A DNA stretch of 64,000 bases from Bacteroidota bacterium (lineage in GTDB: Bacteria; Bacteroidota; Ignavibacteria; Ignavibacteriales; Melioribacteraceae): NCBI GenBank assembly GCA_018829205.1, contig JAHJUE010000019.1:1-64000 (forward strand), read 5' to 3'. Shown one piece after another: positions 28,114 through 37,010 of this stretch. Below the pieces are notes generated by a model that saw nothing but the letters and a program-made list of their open reading frames with translations, did no database searches and was not told where the DNA came from. Made by a program: the position numbers and the translations under genes. The first letter of the stretch is position 1, and each line of letters starts with the position of its first letter.

Positions 28114-28446
28114 ATTAATAAATTAATTTTAATGGTCGAATCATTAGGTCTATTTTCTTCAGAATAATATTCATATTTTATTGATGCATTTTACTGGGAC
28201 ACAATTTATATTTAGACAATTATTTTAATTATGAATAAATGACTAATTTGAATATAATAATATAATAGTTCTTTTTTCTCTTATTTAAATTTTAGTAAAG
28301 TTAGTTATTTTTTGCACTCTAATATATTTTAGTTTCGTATGGAGAAAAGTTAAAAACATGTTTTTGACATGTTTTTGACTATATTGAAGTTTTTATTTAA
28401 TTAATAGCATTAAATTTTGTTATAGTTAAAACCGGATATCATGTAA
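28114..28446. promoter_or_regulatory. Divergent promoter region of the polysaccharide locus
   Basis: A 333-base, very AT-rich gap between the TonB receptor gene (minus) and the regulator gene (plus). It contains a tandem 11-bp direct repeat at 28356-28377 and no open frame that looks coding. I could not assign -10 and -35 boxes with confidence. It must contain promoters for both directions. Confidence 0.6.
28356..28377 (+). promoter_or_regulatory. Tandem 11-bp direct repeat, candidate operator
   Basis: ACATGTTTTTG occurs twice head to tail (28356-28366 and 28367-28377), followed by AC. The 11-base period is about one helical turn, so two protein units could bind the same face. It lies about 70 bases before the regulator start, which makes it a candidate site for the adjacent winged-helix regulator. 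Confidence 0.5.
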
Positions 28447-29685
28447 ATGAATAAAGAGACTGCAAAGCAAATATTAACAAAAATATATGACAGCGGATAT
28501 TTTTCTGCAGAAATTGACCAGAAATTACTTCAGTATTTAATTGATAATACATTAAATGGTAATGTGCTCAAAGAAGTTGATATTGCAAAGGATATTTTTG
28601 GTAGAGATGAAGATTTTAATCCATCTGATTCTTCAATAGTTCGATCGCATATATATTCCATTCGGAAAAAACTACAAACCTACTATTTAGCAGAAGGAGC
28701 GAATGATGAGATTAGATTATTTTTACCAAAAGGTCATTATAAAGTTGAATTTAAAATAAATTCTGAGAGAAAGATTGCAAAGATAATCAAATGGAAACCT
28801 TTTTATTATTTTTTTCTGATAATAATAATTTTAACGAGTGTATCAATTTACTTTTGGTACAAAAACCAAATTTTAGTTGAGCAAAATAAATTTTTAACAA
28901 TTGTTGAAGAGAATAATGCAATCTGGAAGGATTTCCTTCAATCTGATTTGTCAACGATTCTCGTTATTGGCGATTATTATGTTTTTCAACGTCCTTATAA
29001 ATTAAACGAAAGTGAATTGTTTATAAGAGATGTTGAAATAAACTCGAAACAGGACTTTGAGAAATATCTGGAAAAATCCCCTGAAGCAAAAGCTAAATAT
29101 ATTCAAACACCACTTACTTATTTAGGAATGGAAGTTCCGTATATTGTTGAAAAATTAACCAAAGTTTTTAGGGGTGATGAAAATAGATTAAAAATTAAAT
29201 TAGCTTCCGATTTAGTTTGGCAGGATGTACAAAAAAATAATATAATATTTGTCGGTAGTGAAAAAACTTTAAGGAATATGAGATTTTTCCTGGATAAATT
29301 AAGATATAAAGTTAACCTCTTTCCGCATAAAATATTTTATTCCCCTGAACATACTGATACAGTTGAAACATATTCATTGGAGTCATATTACCGATATGGA
29401 TTTCATGACGACTTTCCTATCGTTGCAAAATTTCCCACTACTGATAAAACAACTGTTATGTTAATGATTTCTTTCTCTTCATTCGGTAAAATTGAAATGC
29501 TGAAGGAGTTAACATCTTCATCATTTATCGATAAATTAACAAATGACAATTTTATTGAAAAAAATATGCCCCCATATTTTGAAATTTTATTTAAAGTTCA
29601 TGGAGTAGAAAGAACAGGATTTAACACGGACATTTTACATTTTCACGAAATTACTTCAAAAATTATAATAGAGAATAATGAATAG
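28447..29685 (+). CDS. Membrane-anchored winged-helix one-component regulator
   Basis: 412 residues. The first 105 residues form a DNA-binding domain with DPSDS-type helix (DFNPSDSSIVRSHIYSIRKK) and the ending IRLFLPKGHYKVEF; a similar sequence starts many regulators in other bacteria (LPKGTYVPVF). One transmembrane helix lies at about 115-137 (YYFFLIIIILTSVSIYFW). The remaining 275 residues should be periplasmic and contain no family I recognise. The layout is like ToxR or CadC: a sensor outside, DNA-binding inside, with no phosphorelay. Being divergent from the TonB receptor of the polysaccharide locus, it most probably senses a glycan fragment or carrier and controls that operon. The domain call is firm; the ligand is inferred. 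Confidence 0.8.
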   Translation: MNKETAKQILTKIYDSGYFSAEIDQKLLQYLIDNTLNGNVLKEVDIAKDIFGRDEDFNPSDSSIVRSHIYSIRKKLQTYYLAEGANDEIRLFLPKGHYKVEFKINSERKIAKIIKWKPFYYFFLIIIILTSVSIYFWYKNQILVEQNKFLTIVEENNAIWKDFLQSDLSTILVIGDYYVFQRPYKLNESELFIRDVEINSKQDFEKYLEKSPEAKAKYIQTPLTYLGMEVPYIVEKLTKVFRGDENRLKIKLASDLVWQDVQKNNIIFVGSEKTLRNMRFFLDKLRYKVNLFPHKIFYSPEHTDTVETYSLESYYRYGFHDDFPIVAKFPTTDKTTVMLMISFSSFGKIEMLKELTSSSFIDKLTNDNFIEKNMPPYFEILFKVHGVERTGFNTDILHFHEITSKIIIENNE

Positions 29686-29716
29686 TCTTCTATTTATTAA
29701 TTGTATTTTAAAACAA

Positions 29717-29749
29717 AAAAGTCCGAAAACAATTTGTCTTCGGACTTTT
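29717..29749 (+). terminator. Rho-independent terminator after the regulator gene
   Basis: AAAAGTCCGAA (29717-29727) pairs with TTCGGACTTTT (29739-29749), loop 11 bases, with the T tail inside the right arm. It ends the regulator transcript and directly precedes copy B of the 124-bp repeat. Confidence 0.85.
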
Positions 29750-29756
29750 AAGTAGT

Positions 29757-29880
29757 TGCGGAGAGTCAGGGAGTCTTCGCTACATTAAATATTGTTCGTT
29801 TTTAGCCTAAATTAAAAACTTTTTGAAATGTTGTTACTATTTTGTGACCACCTTGTTTTTAAAAATCGGATACTAACAAT
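29757..29880 (+). repeat. Copy B of the 124-bp repeat with a tRNA-Ser 3'-end core
   Basis: Begins TGCGGAGAGTCAGGGAGTC. Its bases 2-16 (GCGGAGAGTCAGGGA) are identical to 42571-42585, which is the 3' end of tRNA-Ser(UGA) read on the opposite strand. It also aligns gap-free with copy A at 221-344. Like copy A it lies immediately right of a terminator. Confidence 0.65.
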
Positions 29881-29933
29881 CGGTTTTAATAATGATTCTC
29901 CCAGTCAAAAGAAGTGCAAGATATTGGTAAAAT

Positions 29934-30207
29934 TCAAAATAGTCCCAGCAGCAAATGGATTGCATAACTGTTACTTCCGAGAAGCAGTTTAACGAATTCC
30001 CAGGTTTTTCCTTCATCATCAAGTCTTAATTGACCGACCCGGAATTATTTCCATTTATGGTTAAAACAACTTCGATCATTATGTTTTTCAAGAATTTCCA
30101 ACAACAATTATATCGTTTCTAACTTTTAGTTCTACAACATCACTAAAATCAACTTGATTCTTCTGTGATTTTAGTGTCGGACGAGGTTTTGGATAGGGAC
30201 AGGTCAT
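29934..30207 (-). pseudogene. Decayed minus-strand coding remnant
   Basis: Reading the minus strand from 30207, a 39-codon frame (ending VVELKVRNDIIVVGNS) stops at 30088. The sense then seems to continue in another frame (IEVVLTINGNN) and then in a third (RLDDEGKTWEFVKLLLGSN), which stops at 29934. The amino-acid content looks like real protein, but two shifts interrupt it. I do not recognise the parent gene. It fills most of a 636-base gap that otherwise has only a terminator, a repeat and an operator-like site. Confidence 0.45.
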
Positions 30208-30252
30208 TGTCGCGAATCAAGAAAGAAAAGTAAAACAACAATTAATACCTTT

Positions 30253-30284
30253 AATACAATAATTTATTATTGTATTACAATAAT
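30253..30284 (+). promoter_or_regulatory. Inverted repeats upstream of the DUF2975/XRE operon, candidate operator
   Basis: AATACAATAA (30253-30262) and its exact complement TTATTGTATT (30267-30276) are separated by 4 bases; a third unit, ATTACAATAAT, follows from 30274. The site lies about 40-70 bases before the DUF2975 gene. Small XRE proteins of the type encoded at 30835 often regulate their own operon, so this may be its binding site. Confidence 0.5.
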
Positions 30285-30321
30285 TTTTTATTTACATTAC
30301 AAACAATAAAAAAGTAGAGCA

Positions 30322-30831
30322 ATGAAAAAAACAAGAACAATTTCAAAGACCTTATACTTATTAACGAGAATTTTGACTTGGATATATTTAGTTACAACAG
30401 TGTATGCCGTTATTAGCTGGGTGGGTGAAATAAATATTCAAATAGATGAGAATAGAAAGATTATAGAATATCCATTAACAGATGTTTCATTTTTAATATT
30501 AGACAACACATTGAGTTACTTTATTTTTGCTTTTCTTCTTCCAATGCTTTCTTATACTCTCTTTTTTTATCTCCTCTCAAATGTGTTTAAGGTATTCTTT
30601 CAGGAGAAACTTTTTACTCAGTTCAACATAATTCAACTTAAGAGGTTTTATCTAACTAATATAATTCTACCTTTAGCACTATTGATATTTTCCTCATTTT
30701 TTATTGAAGTAGAAGCGGGAATATTTATGATAGTTGCATTACATATCTTTTTAGGGATTTTTATTTTTATTTTCTCTGAAATTTTTAATCAAGGTTTATC
30801 ACTGCAAAACGAACAGGATTTATATGTTTAA
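30322..30831 (+). CDS. DUF2975-family membrane protein
   Basis: 169 residues with four hydrophobic segments (about 12-32, 60-85, 112-132 and 136-156). The layout matches DUF2975 proteins, which are integral membrane proteins found next to a small XRE regulator. That partner follows after 3 bases. The function is unknown; such pairs are thought to link a membrane state to transcription. It begins the four-gene operon with the ABC genes, so it may sense stress at the membrane that the transporter relieves. Confidence 0.8.
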   Translation: MKKTRTISKTLYLLTRILTWIYLVTTVYAVISWVGEINIQIDENRKIIEYPLTDVSFLILDNTLSYFIFAFLLPMLSYTLFFYLLSNVFKVFFQEKLFTQFNIIQLKRFYLTNIILPLALLIFSSFFIEVEAGIFMIVALHIFLGIFIFIFSEIFNQGLSLQNEQDLYV

Positions 30832-30834
30832 AAT

Positions 30835-31038
30835 ATGCCGATCATAATAAACATAGATGTAATGCTTGCTAAGCGAAAGATAAAGAGCAAGGATTTAGCC
30901 GAACAAATTGGAATTACACCTGCTAATTTATCCATTCTGAAAAACGGAAAAGCAAGAGGTATCCGTTTTGAAACCCTTGAAGCGATCTGTAAAGCACTTG
31001 ATTGTAAACCGGGGGATATAATGGACTACGAAAAATAA
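30835..31038 (+). CDS. Small XRE/YozG-like transcriptional regulator
   Basis: 67 residues consisting of a single Cro/C1 helix-turn-helix: SKDLAEQIGITPANLSILKN is the HTH and ALDCKPGDIMDY the typical C-terminal cap of YozG-like regulators. These small proteins are encoded beside DUF2975 genes. The start is 3 bases after the DUF2975 stop and the ABC ATPase starts 19 bases after its end, so all are likely one transcript. The inverted repeat at 30253-30284 is the candidate target. Confidence 0.92.
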   Translation: MPIIINIDVMLAKRKIKSKDLAEQIGITPANLSILKNGKARGIRFETLEAICKALDCKPGDIMDYEK

Positions 31039-31057
31039 TTTTACAGATTTACTAAAT

Positions 31058-31918
31058 ATGAACAAACTAAAAATTGAGAATGTATCGCTTGCATACAATA
31101 ACGGGTATCAAGCACTAACAGATATAAACTTGGAGATAAACAACGGAATATTTGGGCTGCTTGGCCCAAACGGTGCGGGAAAATCTTCGTTGATGAAAAC
31201 TATAGTAGGTTTACAAAAACCAACAACAGGAAAATTATCTTTTAACGCATTTGATATAGTTAATGATCCGCTTTGCATACAAAAGTATTTAGGATTTTTA
31301 CCTCAAGATTTTGGCGTTTACCCTAATGTATCTGCTTATAATTTATTAGATCACATTGCAAAGTTAAAAGGAGTGCAATCTAAAAAACAAAGGCATAATC
31401 AGATTATTGAATTATTAGAAAAAGTAAACTTATCTGATTCCAGAAATAAAGAGGTGCATACTTTTTCCGGAGGAATGAAACAGCGGTTTGGTGTTGCTCA
31501 AGCTTTACTTGGAGATCCAAAGATTGTTATTGTAGATGAACCGACAGCAGGACTCGATCCGGAAGAACGCAATAGATTTAATACCTTGCTTAGTAATATC
31601 AGCGAAGATATAATCATCATTCTTTCTACACATTTGGTAGAAGATGTGAGAAATCTTTGTTCTCAAATGGCAATAATTAAAGATGGTTCAATAGTAACAA
31701 AAGGTTCACCAAAAGATTTTATTGCACAGCTAAAAGGAAATTTATGGATAAAAGCAATTTTGATGGAAGATTTGCCATATGAGAAAACGAAGCATAAGGT
31801 TATCAGCACGCAGTTAATTCAAAAAGTGCTGCACATTACAGTATTTGCAGAAAATTGTCCTGATGGTTTTACCGGAATTGAACCTACATTGGAGCACGTA
31901 TATTTTAAAAATTTATAA
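31058..31918 (+). CDS. ABC transporter ATP-binding protein
   Basis: 286 residues. Walker A is GPNGAGKSS, the signature is FSGGMKQRFG, Walker B is KIVIVDEPTAGLDP, and the H-loop is LSTHLVED. The Q-loop region is LGFLPQDFG. This is a CcmA/NatA-type ATPase that pairs with multi-spanning permeases. The partner is encoded 12 bases downstream and is fused to a peptidase. Likely role: energising export or membrane remodelling by that protein. Confidence 0.95.
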   Translation: MNKLKIENVSLAYNNGYQALTDINLEINNGIFGLLGPNGAGKSSLMKTIVGLQKPTTGKLSFNAFDIVNDPLCIQKYLGFLPQDFGVYPNVSAYNLLDHIAKLKGVQSKKQRHNQIIELLEKVNLSDSRNKEVHTFSGGMKQRFGVAQALLGDPKIVIVDEPTAGLDPEERNRFNTLLSNISEDIIIILSTHLVEDVRNLCSQMAIIKDGSIVTKGSPKDFIAQLKGNLWIKAILMEDLPYEKTKHKVISTQLIQKVLHITVFAENCPDGFTGIEPTLEHVYFKNL

Positions 31919-31930
31919 TTCTCCCTTTCA

Positions 31931-34900
31931 ATGAAAACAATAATATTAAATGACATTTTAACTTCCTTAAAACAAAGGATAACATTTGCGGCATTTATTG
32001 TATTGATTGGGCTTGGATTTTTAACAGGATTCAAATTCAACATTTCCATAGGTGATGAACTTTCAGTTAATGCAGCATATTCAATTGGCTTTATGATAGG
32101 TCTGTTGAGTTTAACCATCATATTGATTGCTACTATTTCTACATTTGTATTATTGTTCAAAGAAGAGGATGCAAACTTCGGATTGATTATATTTTCAACT
32201 CCAATAAATAAAAAAGAATTTGCAATTGCTCGTTTTCTCTCCTATTACATAATTACTCTGCTGGGCTTTTTTGTTTTGGTTACAGGTTATGCTGCGGGAC
32301 TTAATCTGCAATCAGAAGCTCAAATGAATCCCGGCTTTATTCTCTGGCATTATCTTTTTCCTTTTATAATTTTTGGTGCAATAAACACATTAATGATTTG
32401 CAGCATCATATTTTTTATTTCTCAGAAATTTAAGAATAAGTTACTGGCAGCGTTAACGGGTGTACTGCTTTATGTTTTTTATATGATTGCACTTATGTTT
32501 TCTAATGCCCCTTTTATGGCACAGTCGTTACCTCAATCAGTTTTTGTTCAACAAATTTCTGCAGCTTTAGATTTATTCGGACTTTCAGGATATTTCTTTG
32601 AAGCGAAAGATCTCACTCTATTTCAAAGAAATTACCAAGCCGTTCCCCTTTCAAATTACTTTCTTTTTAATAGACTTATGATAATGCTCTTATCTTTAAC
32701 TGCATTCTATTTAGGAATTCGTTCTTTTTCATTCCTCCCTATTTACAAAGGAAAATCAAGAGTTCAAAACTCAACTCTAAGAACGGAATATTTACACACC
32801 CCTTTTTCAATATCAATTAGTTCTTTCAGTCTAAAGACTAAATTAAATGCATTATTTTCATTTATTAAAATTGATTCAATTTATTTGTTCAAGAGTGCAT
32901 CTTTTACGGCTGTCACTTTACTCCTTTTATTTTATTTAGGAGTTGAAATGTTTGATGATATTGATAAAGGAATTCGTCTTCCCCAGCATTATGCCTCTTC
33001 CGGACTTTTAGCTCAAACAATTAATAGTACCTTTTATTTTTTGGGTGCTTTACTGTTAGTTTATTTTGTTAACGATATTTTTTGGAGAAGTAATGCTTCC
33101 CGGTTTTCATTTATTGAGAATACAACTTATTTTTCAAAAGAAAAAGCTTTTGGGCATGCCGGAAGTATTCTTGTATTAATACTTTATCTTACATTTATCT
33201 TAATTATTGAAGCAGTTATTTTCCAGATAATTTTCAAATACCCTTACTTTGACTGGAAGGCATATTACGGTGTTTTGGTCTTTAACACTTTCCCGTTGAT
33301 ACTTCTTTCATTATTCCTTCTTTTAATAAATATTGTCAGCAAAAATAAGGCGGCAGCATTAGGATTATCAATTTTGTTCTTTTTGATTTTTACTACACCT
33401 ATTTCCAAATCTATAATTGATAATTCCTTATTCAGATTTTTATCCGGATACAGAGGTAATTATAGTGACTTTTTAGGTTATGGTATTTATATAAATTCAT
33501 TTCTATTTAGATTAGCATTCGGCTTTTCAATTGCCGGTCTGCTTTTCGTAGTCTATTATTCTTTAAAGAACAAAAGCAAAAGAATAATAAAAAGCATTGC
33601 AATTTTGATTTTAGTTGTGACTGCATTTTTAAGCGGTTCAACTTATTCGGAAGGATATATTCCTCAAGATGATGAGAGTATTTTAAAAGAAAAAGTATTG
33701 TATGAAAAAGAATTTAGGAAATACAAAAATATTCCCCAGCCTTCAATATATGAAGTTACTGCAGAAATTGACTTATTCCCTATTGAGCAGGCGTACCGGA
33801 TTATAGGTAAATATATCATTCAAAATAGAGATGATAAATCCATCGATTCGATTCTTATAAATCTTCCTAATGATTTTAAGATAATATCTCTAACCTACCG
33901 GTATAAAGATGAAGTCATATCAATCGATAAACCCGTTTCGGAGTTTATACTAAGTAAAGCAATTACACCTAACAGCTTTGCAAAGCTTGAGTTTGAATTG
34001 AGCTATAAGTGGCATTCAGCTAATGGTCATAATTCTTTTAATGCAATAATTGAAAACGGTTCGTTTATGCGAGTCAGCCGCTATTTCCCCCGTTTTGGTT
34101 ATGATGAAGAAATGGAAATACAAGATGATAATCAAAGAGAAAAATATGAATTAGGTAGTGCAACAGAAATTAGACCATTAGAAGCGCCAAGAGTTAAAAC
34201 AGATGATTTTATTAATTTGGTTATGACAATTTCTACACCTAAAAACCAAACTGCGGTTGGTACAGGTGAATTAAAGAAACAGTGGCAGCAAAATGAACGA
34301 AACTATTTCGAATATCAAGCTGAATCAATTCCATTCCGATTTGCTCTTTCTTCAGCAGAGTACAAAATAAAAAGTGTTGACCATAATGGAATTAAGATTC
34401 AAGTCTTCTATCATCCGCTGCACAATAAAAATGTTGATCATCTTATTGAAAACTCAAAACTAACTTTAGATTATTGTATAAACAATTTTGGACCTTATCC
34501 TTTTCAATCTGTAATTTTTGCAGAAATTTCTTCGTTTACTGAAGGTTTTGCGGGAACAGCTTATCCCGGTGTTATTTTTATGACCGAAAACATGACCTTT
34601 AACGCCAATATTGAAGTCGAGAATAATCAAGATGTAGTGAATGAGTTAGCCGGACATGAAGCAGCACATTTTTGGTGGGGAACCAGTCAGATTGATCCAG
34701 ACTATAGAGAAGGTTATGCTATGCTGACTGAAAGTTTAGCAATGTACACCGAAATGATGATTTACAAAAAAATGTACGGCGAAATAAAGATGCTAGAGCG
34801 TTTAAATATTCACCGGCAAATCTATGACGCAGAAAAAGGTTTTAATGAAAAAATCTCATTATTAAAAGTAACAAAAGATCACCCTTATTTAGCATACTCA

Positions 34901-35089
34901 AAAGGGGCTGTTGTATTTGTTGAGCTAAGTGAATTAATAGGTGAAGAAAAGCTAAACCTCGCATTAAAAAATTTTCTAACAAAGCATAAGCATCCTAATG
35001 CAAATCCGATATCTACTGATCTGCTTAAGGAAATAATTGAACATGCTGATGAAAAATATCACGAAGAAATAAAATTATTATTTGAGTAA
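31931..35089 (+). CDS. ABC-2-type permease fused to an M1-family aminopeptidase domain
   Basis: 1052 residues. The first 560 contain two sets of about six hydrophobic segments with an ABC-2-like layout (KEEDANFGLIIFSTPINKKE is the coupling-helix region). From about residue 600 to the end it resembles a zinc M1 aminopeptidase: substrate-binding stretch SSFTEGFAGTAYPG, zinc ligands in HEAAH (His909, His913) and the downstream Glu934 in LTESLAMYTE. Similar ABC/M1 fusions occur in Bacteroidota, so the domain order is known. It probably cleaves peptides outside the membrane while using the ATPase at 31058. It is shorter than the roughly 1200-residue members I recall. Confidence 0.88.
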   Translation: MKTIILNDILTSLKQRITFAAFIVLIGLGFLTGFKFNISIGDELSVNAAYSIGFMIGLLSLTIILIATISTFVLLFKEEDANFGLIIFSTPINKKEFAIARFLSYYIITLLGFFVLVTGYAAGLNLQSEAQMNPGFILWHYLFPFIIFGAINTLMICSIIFFISQKFKNKLLAALTGVLLYVFYMIALMFSNAPFMAQSLPQSVFVQQISAALDLFGLSGYFFEAKDLTLFQRNYQAVPLSNYFLFNRLMIMLLSLTAFYLGIRSFSFLPIYKGKSRVQNSTLRTEYLHTPFSISISSFSLKTKLNALFSFIKIDSIYLFKSASFTAVTLLLLFYLGVEMFDDIDKGIRLPQHYASSGLLAQTINSTFYFLGALLLVYFVNDIFWRSNASRFSFIENTTYFSKEKAFGHAGSILVLILYLTFILIIEAVIFQIIFKYPYFDWKAYYGVLVFNTFPLILLSLFLLLINIVSKNKAAALGLSILFFLIFTTPISKSIIDNSLFRFLSGYRGNYSDFLGYGIYINSFLFRLAFGFSIAGLLFVVYYSLKNKSKRIIKSIAILILVVTAFLSGSTYSEGYIPQDDESILKEKVLYEKEFRKYKNIPQPSIYEVTAEIDLFPIEQAYRIIGKYIIQNRDDKSIDSILINLPNDFKIISLTYRYKDEVISIDKPVSEFILSKAITPNSFAKLEFELSYKWHSANGHNSFNAIIENGSFMRVSRYFPRFGYDEEMEIQDDNQREKYELGSATEIRPLEAPRVKTDDFINLVMTISTPKNQTAVGTGELKKQWQQNERNYFEYQAESIPFRFALSSAEYKIKSVDHNGIKIQVFYHPLHNKNVDHLIENSKLTLDYCINNFGPYPFQSVIFAEISSFTEGFAGTAYPGVIFMTENMTFNANIEVENNQDVVNELAGHEAAHFWWGTSQIDPDYREGYAMLTESLAMYTEMMIYKKMYGEIKMLERLNIHRQIYDAEKGFNEKISLLKVTKDHPYLAYSKGAVVFVELSELIGEEKLNLALKNFLTKHKHPNANPISTDLLKEIIEHADEKYHEEIKLLFE

Positions 35090-35310
35090 AAGGAAATCCA
35101 ACAATTCTTTTATAAACAGAAAAATCCAATTTCAAAATAATACAATGGTTTCATATACAAAAAATCAGTATTACCTCCCTTTTAGCATACTTGTAAAAGA
35201 GTTATTTGGCATCTGTCAAAAACAATTAATTCATTGACAAAATCTATTTGATTTAAAAAATCATTATAATATTTTACACTACAAAAACAATTTAGGCTGA
35301 TACCGGTTTT

Positions 35311-35892
35311 ATGGATCCATATGATTTATTGCTAGAACATTTTAAAAAAGATGTAAAGTTGAGTTCTCAGGAAAAGAAACTGATTACGGAGTGTTTTACA
35401 TTAAGAGAATTCAAAAAGAATGATATTATACTCTCAGCCGAGGATATTTCATCACACATGCGTTTTGTAGTTGAAGGATGTTTGAAATCCTACTACCTAA
35501 ATGAAGACGGAAAAGAACATATTGTACATTTTGGTATTGAGGGCTGGTGGATAAATGATCTCTACAGCTACTTCACGGGTACACCATCAACACAATACAT
35601 ACAGGCAATTGAAAACGGAAAATTTTTACAGGCACCTAAAGAGAAGTTGGATGAATTATTTGACAGTTCTCACTCGATCGAAAGATTTTTCCGGCTGAAA
35701 TTTCAAAATGCATATGTCGCCTTTATTGACAGAACCGTAAACTCTTTGAGTAAAACCGCAGAAATCCGATATACCGAATTCTGCGAAAAATACCCCGAAA
35801 TAGAGCAACGCGTTCCTCAGTATGCCCTCGCCTCATACCTTGGAATCACACCCGAGTTTTTGAGTGTTTTAAGAAAAAGAAGAATCAAATAA
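35311..35892 (+). CDS. Crp/Fnr-family transcriptional regulator
   Basis: 193 residues. An N-terminal cyclic-nucleotide-binding-like barrel (IILSAEDISSHMRFVVEGCL, KEHIVHFGIEGWWIND) and a C-terminal helix-turn-helix (VPQYALASYLGITPEFLSVL). The barrel lacks the usual phosphate-binding cassette, as in many Bacteroidota members whose ligand is unknown. The gene opens a row of small metabolic genes on the same strand, the first 84 bases downstream, and probably regulates them. The start at 35311 (ATG) gives the expected MDPYDLLL beginning. Confidence 0.9.
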   Translation: MDPYDLLLEHFKKDVKLSSQEKKLITECFTLREFKKNDIILSAEDISSHMRFVVEGCLKSYYLNEDGKEHIVHFGIEGWWINDLYSYFTGTPSTQYIQAIENGKFLQAPKEKLDELFDSSHSIERFFRLKFQNAYVAFIDRTVNSLSKTAEIRYTEFCEKYPEIEQRVPQYALASYLGITPEFLSVLRKRRIK

Positions 35893-35976
35893 CGATCTTA
35901 ATCTAGATTAATTTTTTTCTGCAGCCTCCAATTTATATTTGTTTCGTAATCGTTAACAAATATTCATGAGGTAAAA

Positions 35977-36993
35977 ATGAAATTCTTTCAAAATAGATTA
36001 AATCAACTCGCTTTTTCATTTCTGATCGCCATTACATTCCTCACATCTGCAGTAATTGCTCAACCAACGGAGAAAGTTGGGAAAAGCCCGTGGGGTGCGG
36101 GTGATGAGATCGGGACATTAAATATGATGAATGAAAGCTCGCAGCTTTCCATTCTCTCAAAAATAAGCAGCGGCAAAGCATACGATCTAAGTGTTGAATA
36201 TTTCGTCGGGATGCCGAGTTTCCATTCTCTAGGAGATCCTTCGTATCAATATTGGCTCACTCACACTCCCCACGGTACTGTTGTAGACAATCCAAATAAT
36301 CTCGGTGAAGCAATGAATAAAAAAGTTTCTTACACGGGTGATGCGATTTCGATGTACACTCATATGGGGACTCACATTGATGCACTCAATCATTTCGGTC
36401 TGAACGGAAAAATTTGGAATGGCTTTACACCGGAAGAACATTTGGGCAATAAAGGCTGGAAGAAAACCGGTGCGGAAACAATTCCGCCGATAATTGCTAG
36501 AGGAGTGTTAATAGATATTCCGGCATACAAAAATGTTGAAGCACTCGAGAAGAATTACAGGATAAATTCAGATGACTTAAAAGGTGCGCTCCGAAAGCAA
36601 AACATTTCTTTGCAGGAAGGTGATGTTGTAGTTATAAGAACTGGACAGGCTGCATATTATGATGATGCAAATAAATACTTAGATAATTATCCCGGTATAA
36701 GCTTAGATGCCGTTAAATGGCTTGTTGAGGAAAAGAAGATTATGCTGTTGGGTGCAGACAATCTCAGCTTCGAAGCATTCCCTCCCGAAAGAGAAGACAA
36801 CTGGGTTCCGGTACATACTTATCTATTAGCAGAAAAAGGTGTAATGTTTATTGAACAGATGTATCTGGAAGAATTAGCAAAAGATAAAGTCTACCAATTC
36901 GCTTTTATCTCTGCATCACTTAAGCTAAGAGGTGCAAGCGCCGCGCCGATGCGTCCTCTTGCGTTTCCAATAAACAACTCAGAAAATAATTAA
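35977..36993 (+). CDS. Putative cyclase (kynurenine-formamidase-like) with signal peptide
   Basis: 338 residues. The signal peptide ends at SAVIAQ. The family motif HMGTHIDALNHFG near residue 130 supplies metal-binding His and Asp residues. The family (PF04199) includes kynurenine formamidase and other amide- or lactone-ring hydrolases. The secreted form here resembles cyclases that act on small xenobiotics or aromatic acids. The next gene starts 17 bases downstream, so it is probably in one operon with the SDR, nitroreductase and transporter genes. The exact substrate is unknown. Confidence 0.88.
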   Translation: MKFFQNRLNQLAFSFLIAITFLTSAVIAQPTEKVGKSPWGAGDEIGTLNMMNESSQLSILSKISSGKAYDLSVEYFVGMPSFHSLGDPSYQYWLTHTPHGTVVDNPNNLGEAMNKKVSYTGDAISMYTHMGTHIDALNHFGLNGKIWNGFTPEEHLGNKGWKKTGAETIPPIIARGVLIDIPAYKNVEALEKNYRINSDDLKGALRKQNISLQEGDVVVIRTGQAAYYDDANKYLDNYPGISLDAVKWLVEEKKIMLLGADNLSFEAFPPEREDNWVPVHTYLLAEKGVMFIEQMYLEELAKDKVYQFAFISASLKLRGASAAPMRPLAFPINNSENN

Positions 36994-37010
36994 AGAGAAA
37001 GGGAGATAAG

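Noticed and set aside
35214-35239. Inverted repeat TGTCAA ... TTGACA before the Crp-type gene
   Set aside because: Only six bases per arm with 14 between; considered as an autoregulatory site but too weak to list.
35234-35270. TTGACA followed by TATAAT before the Crp-type gene
   Set aside because: The spacer is 25 bases, too long for a sigma-70 promoter; the sequence is AT-rich enough for chance matches.
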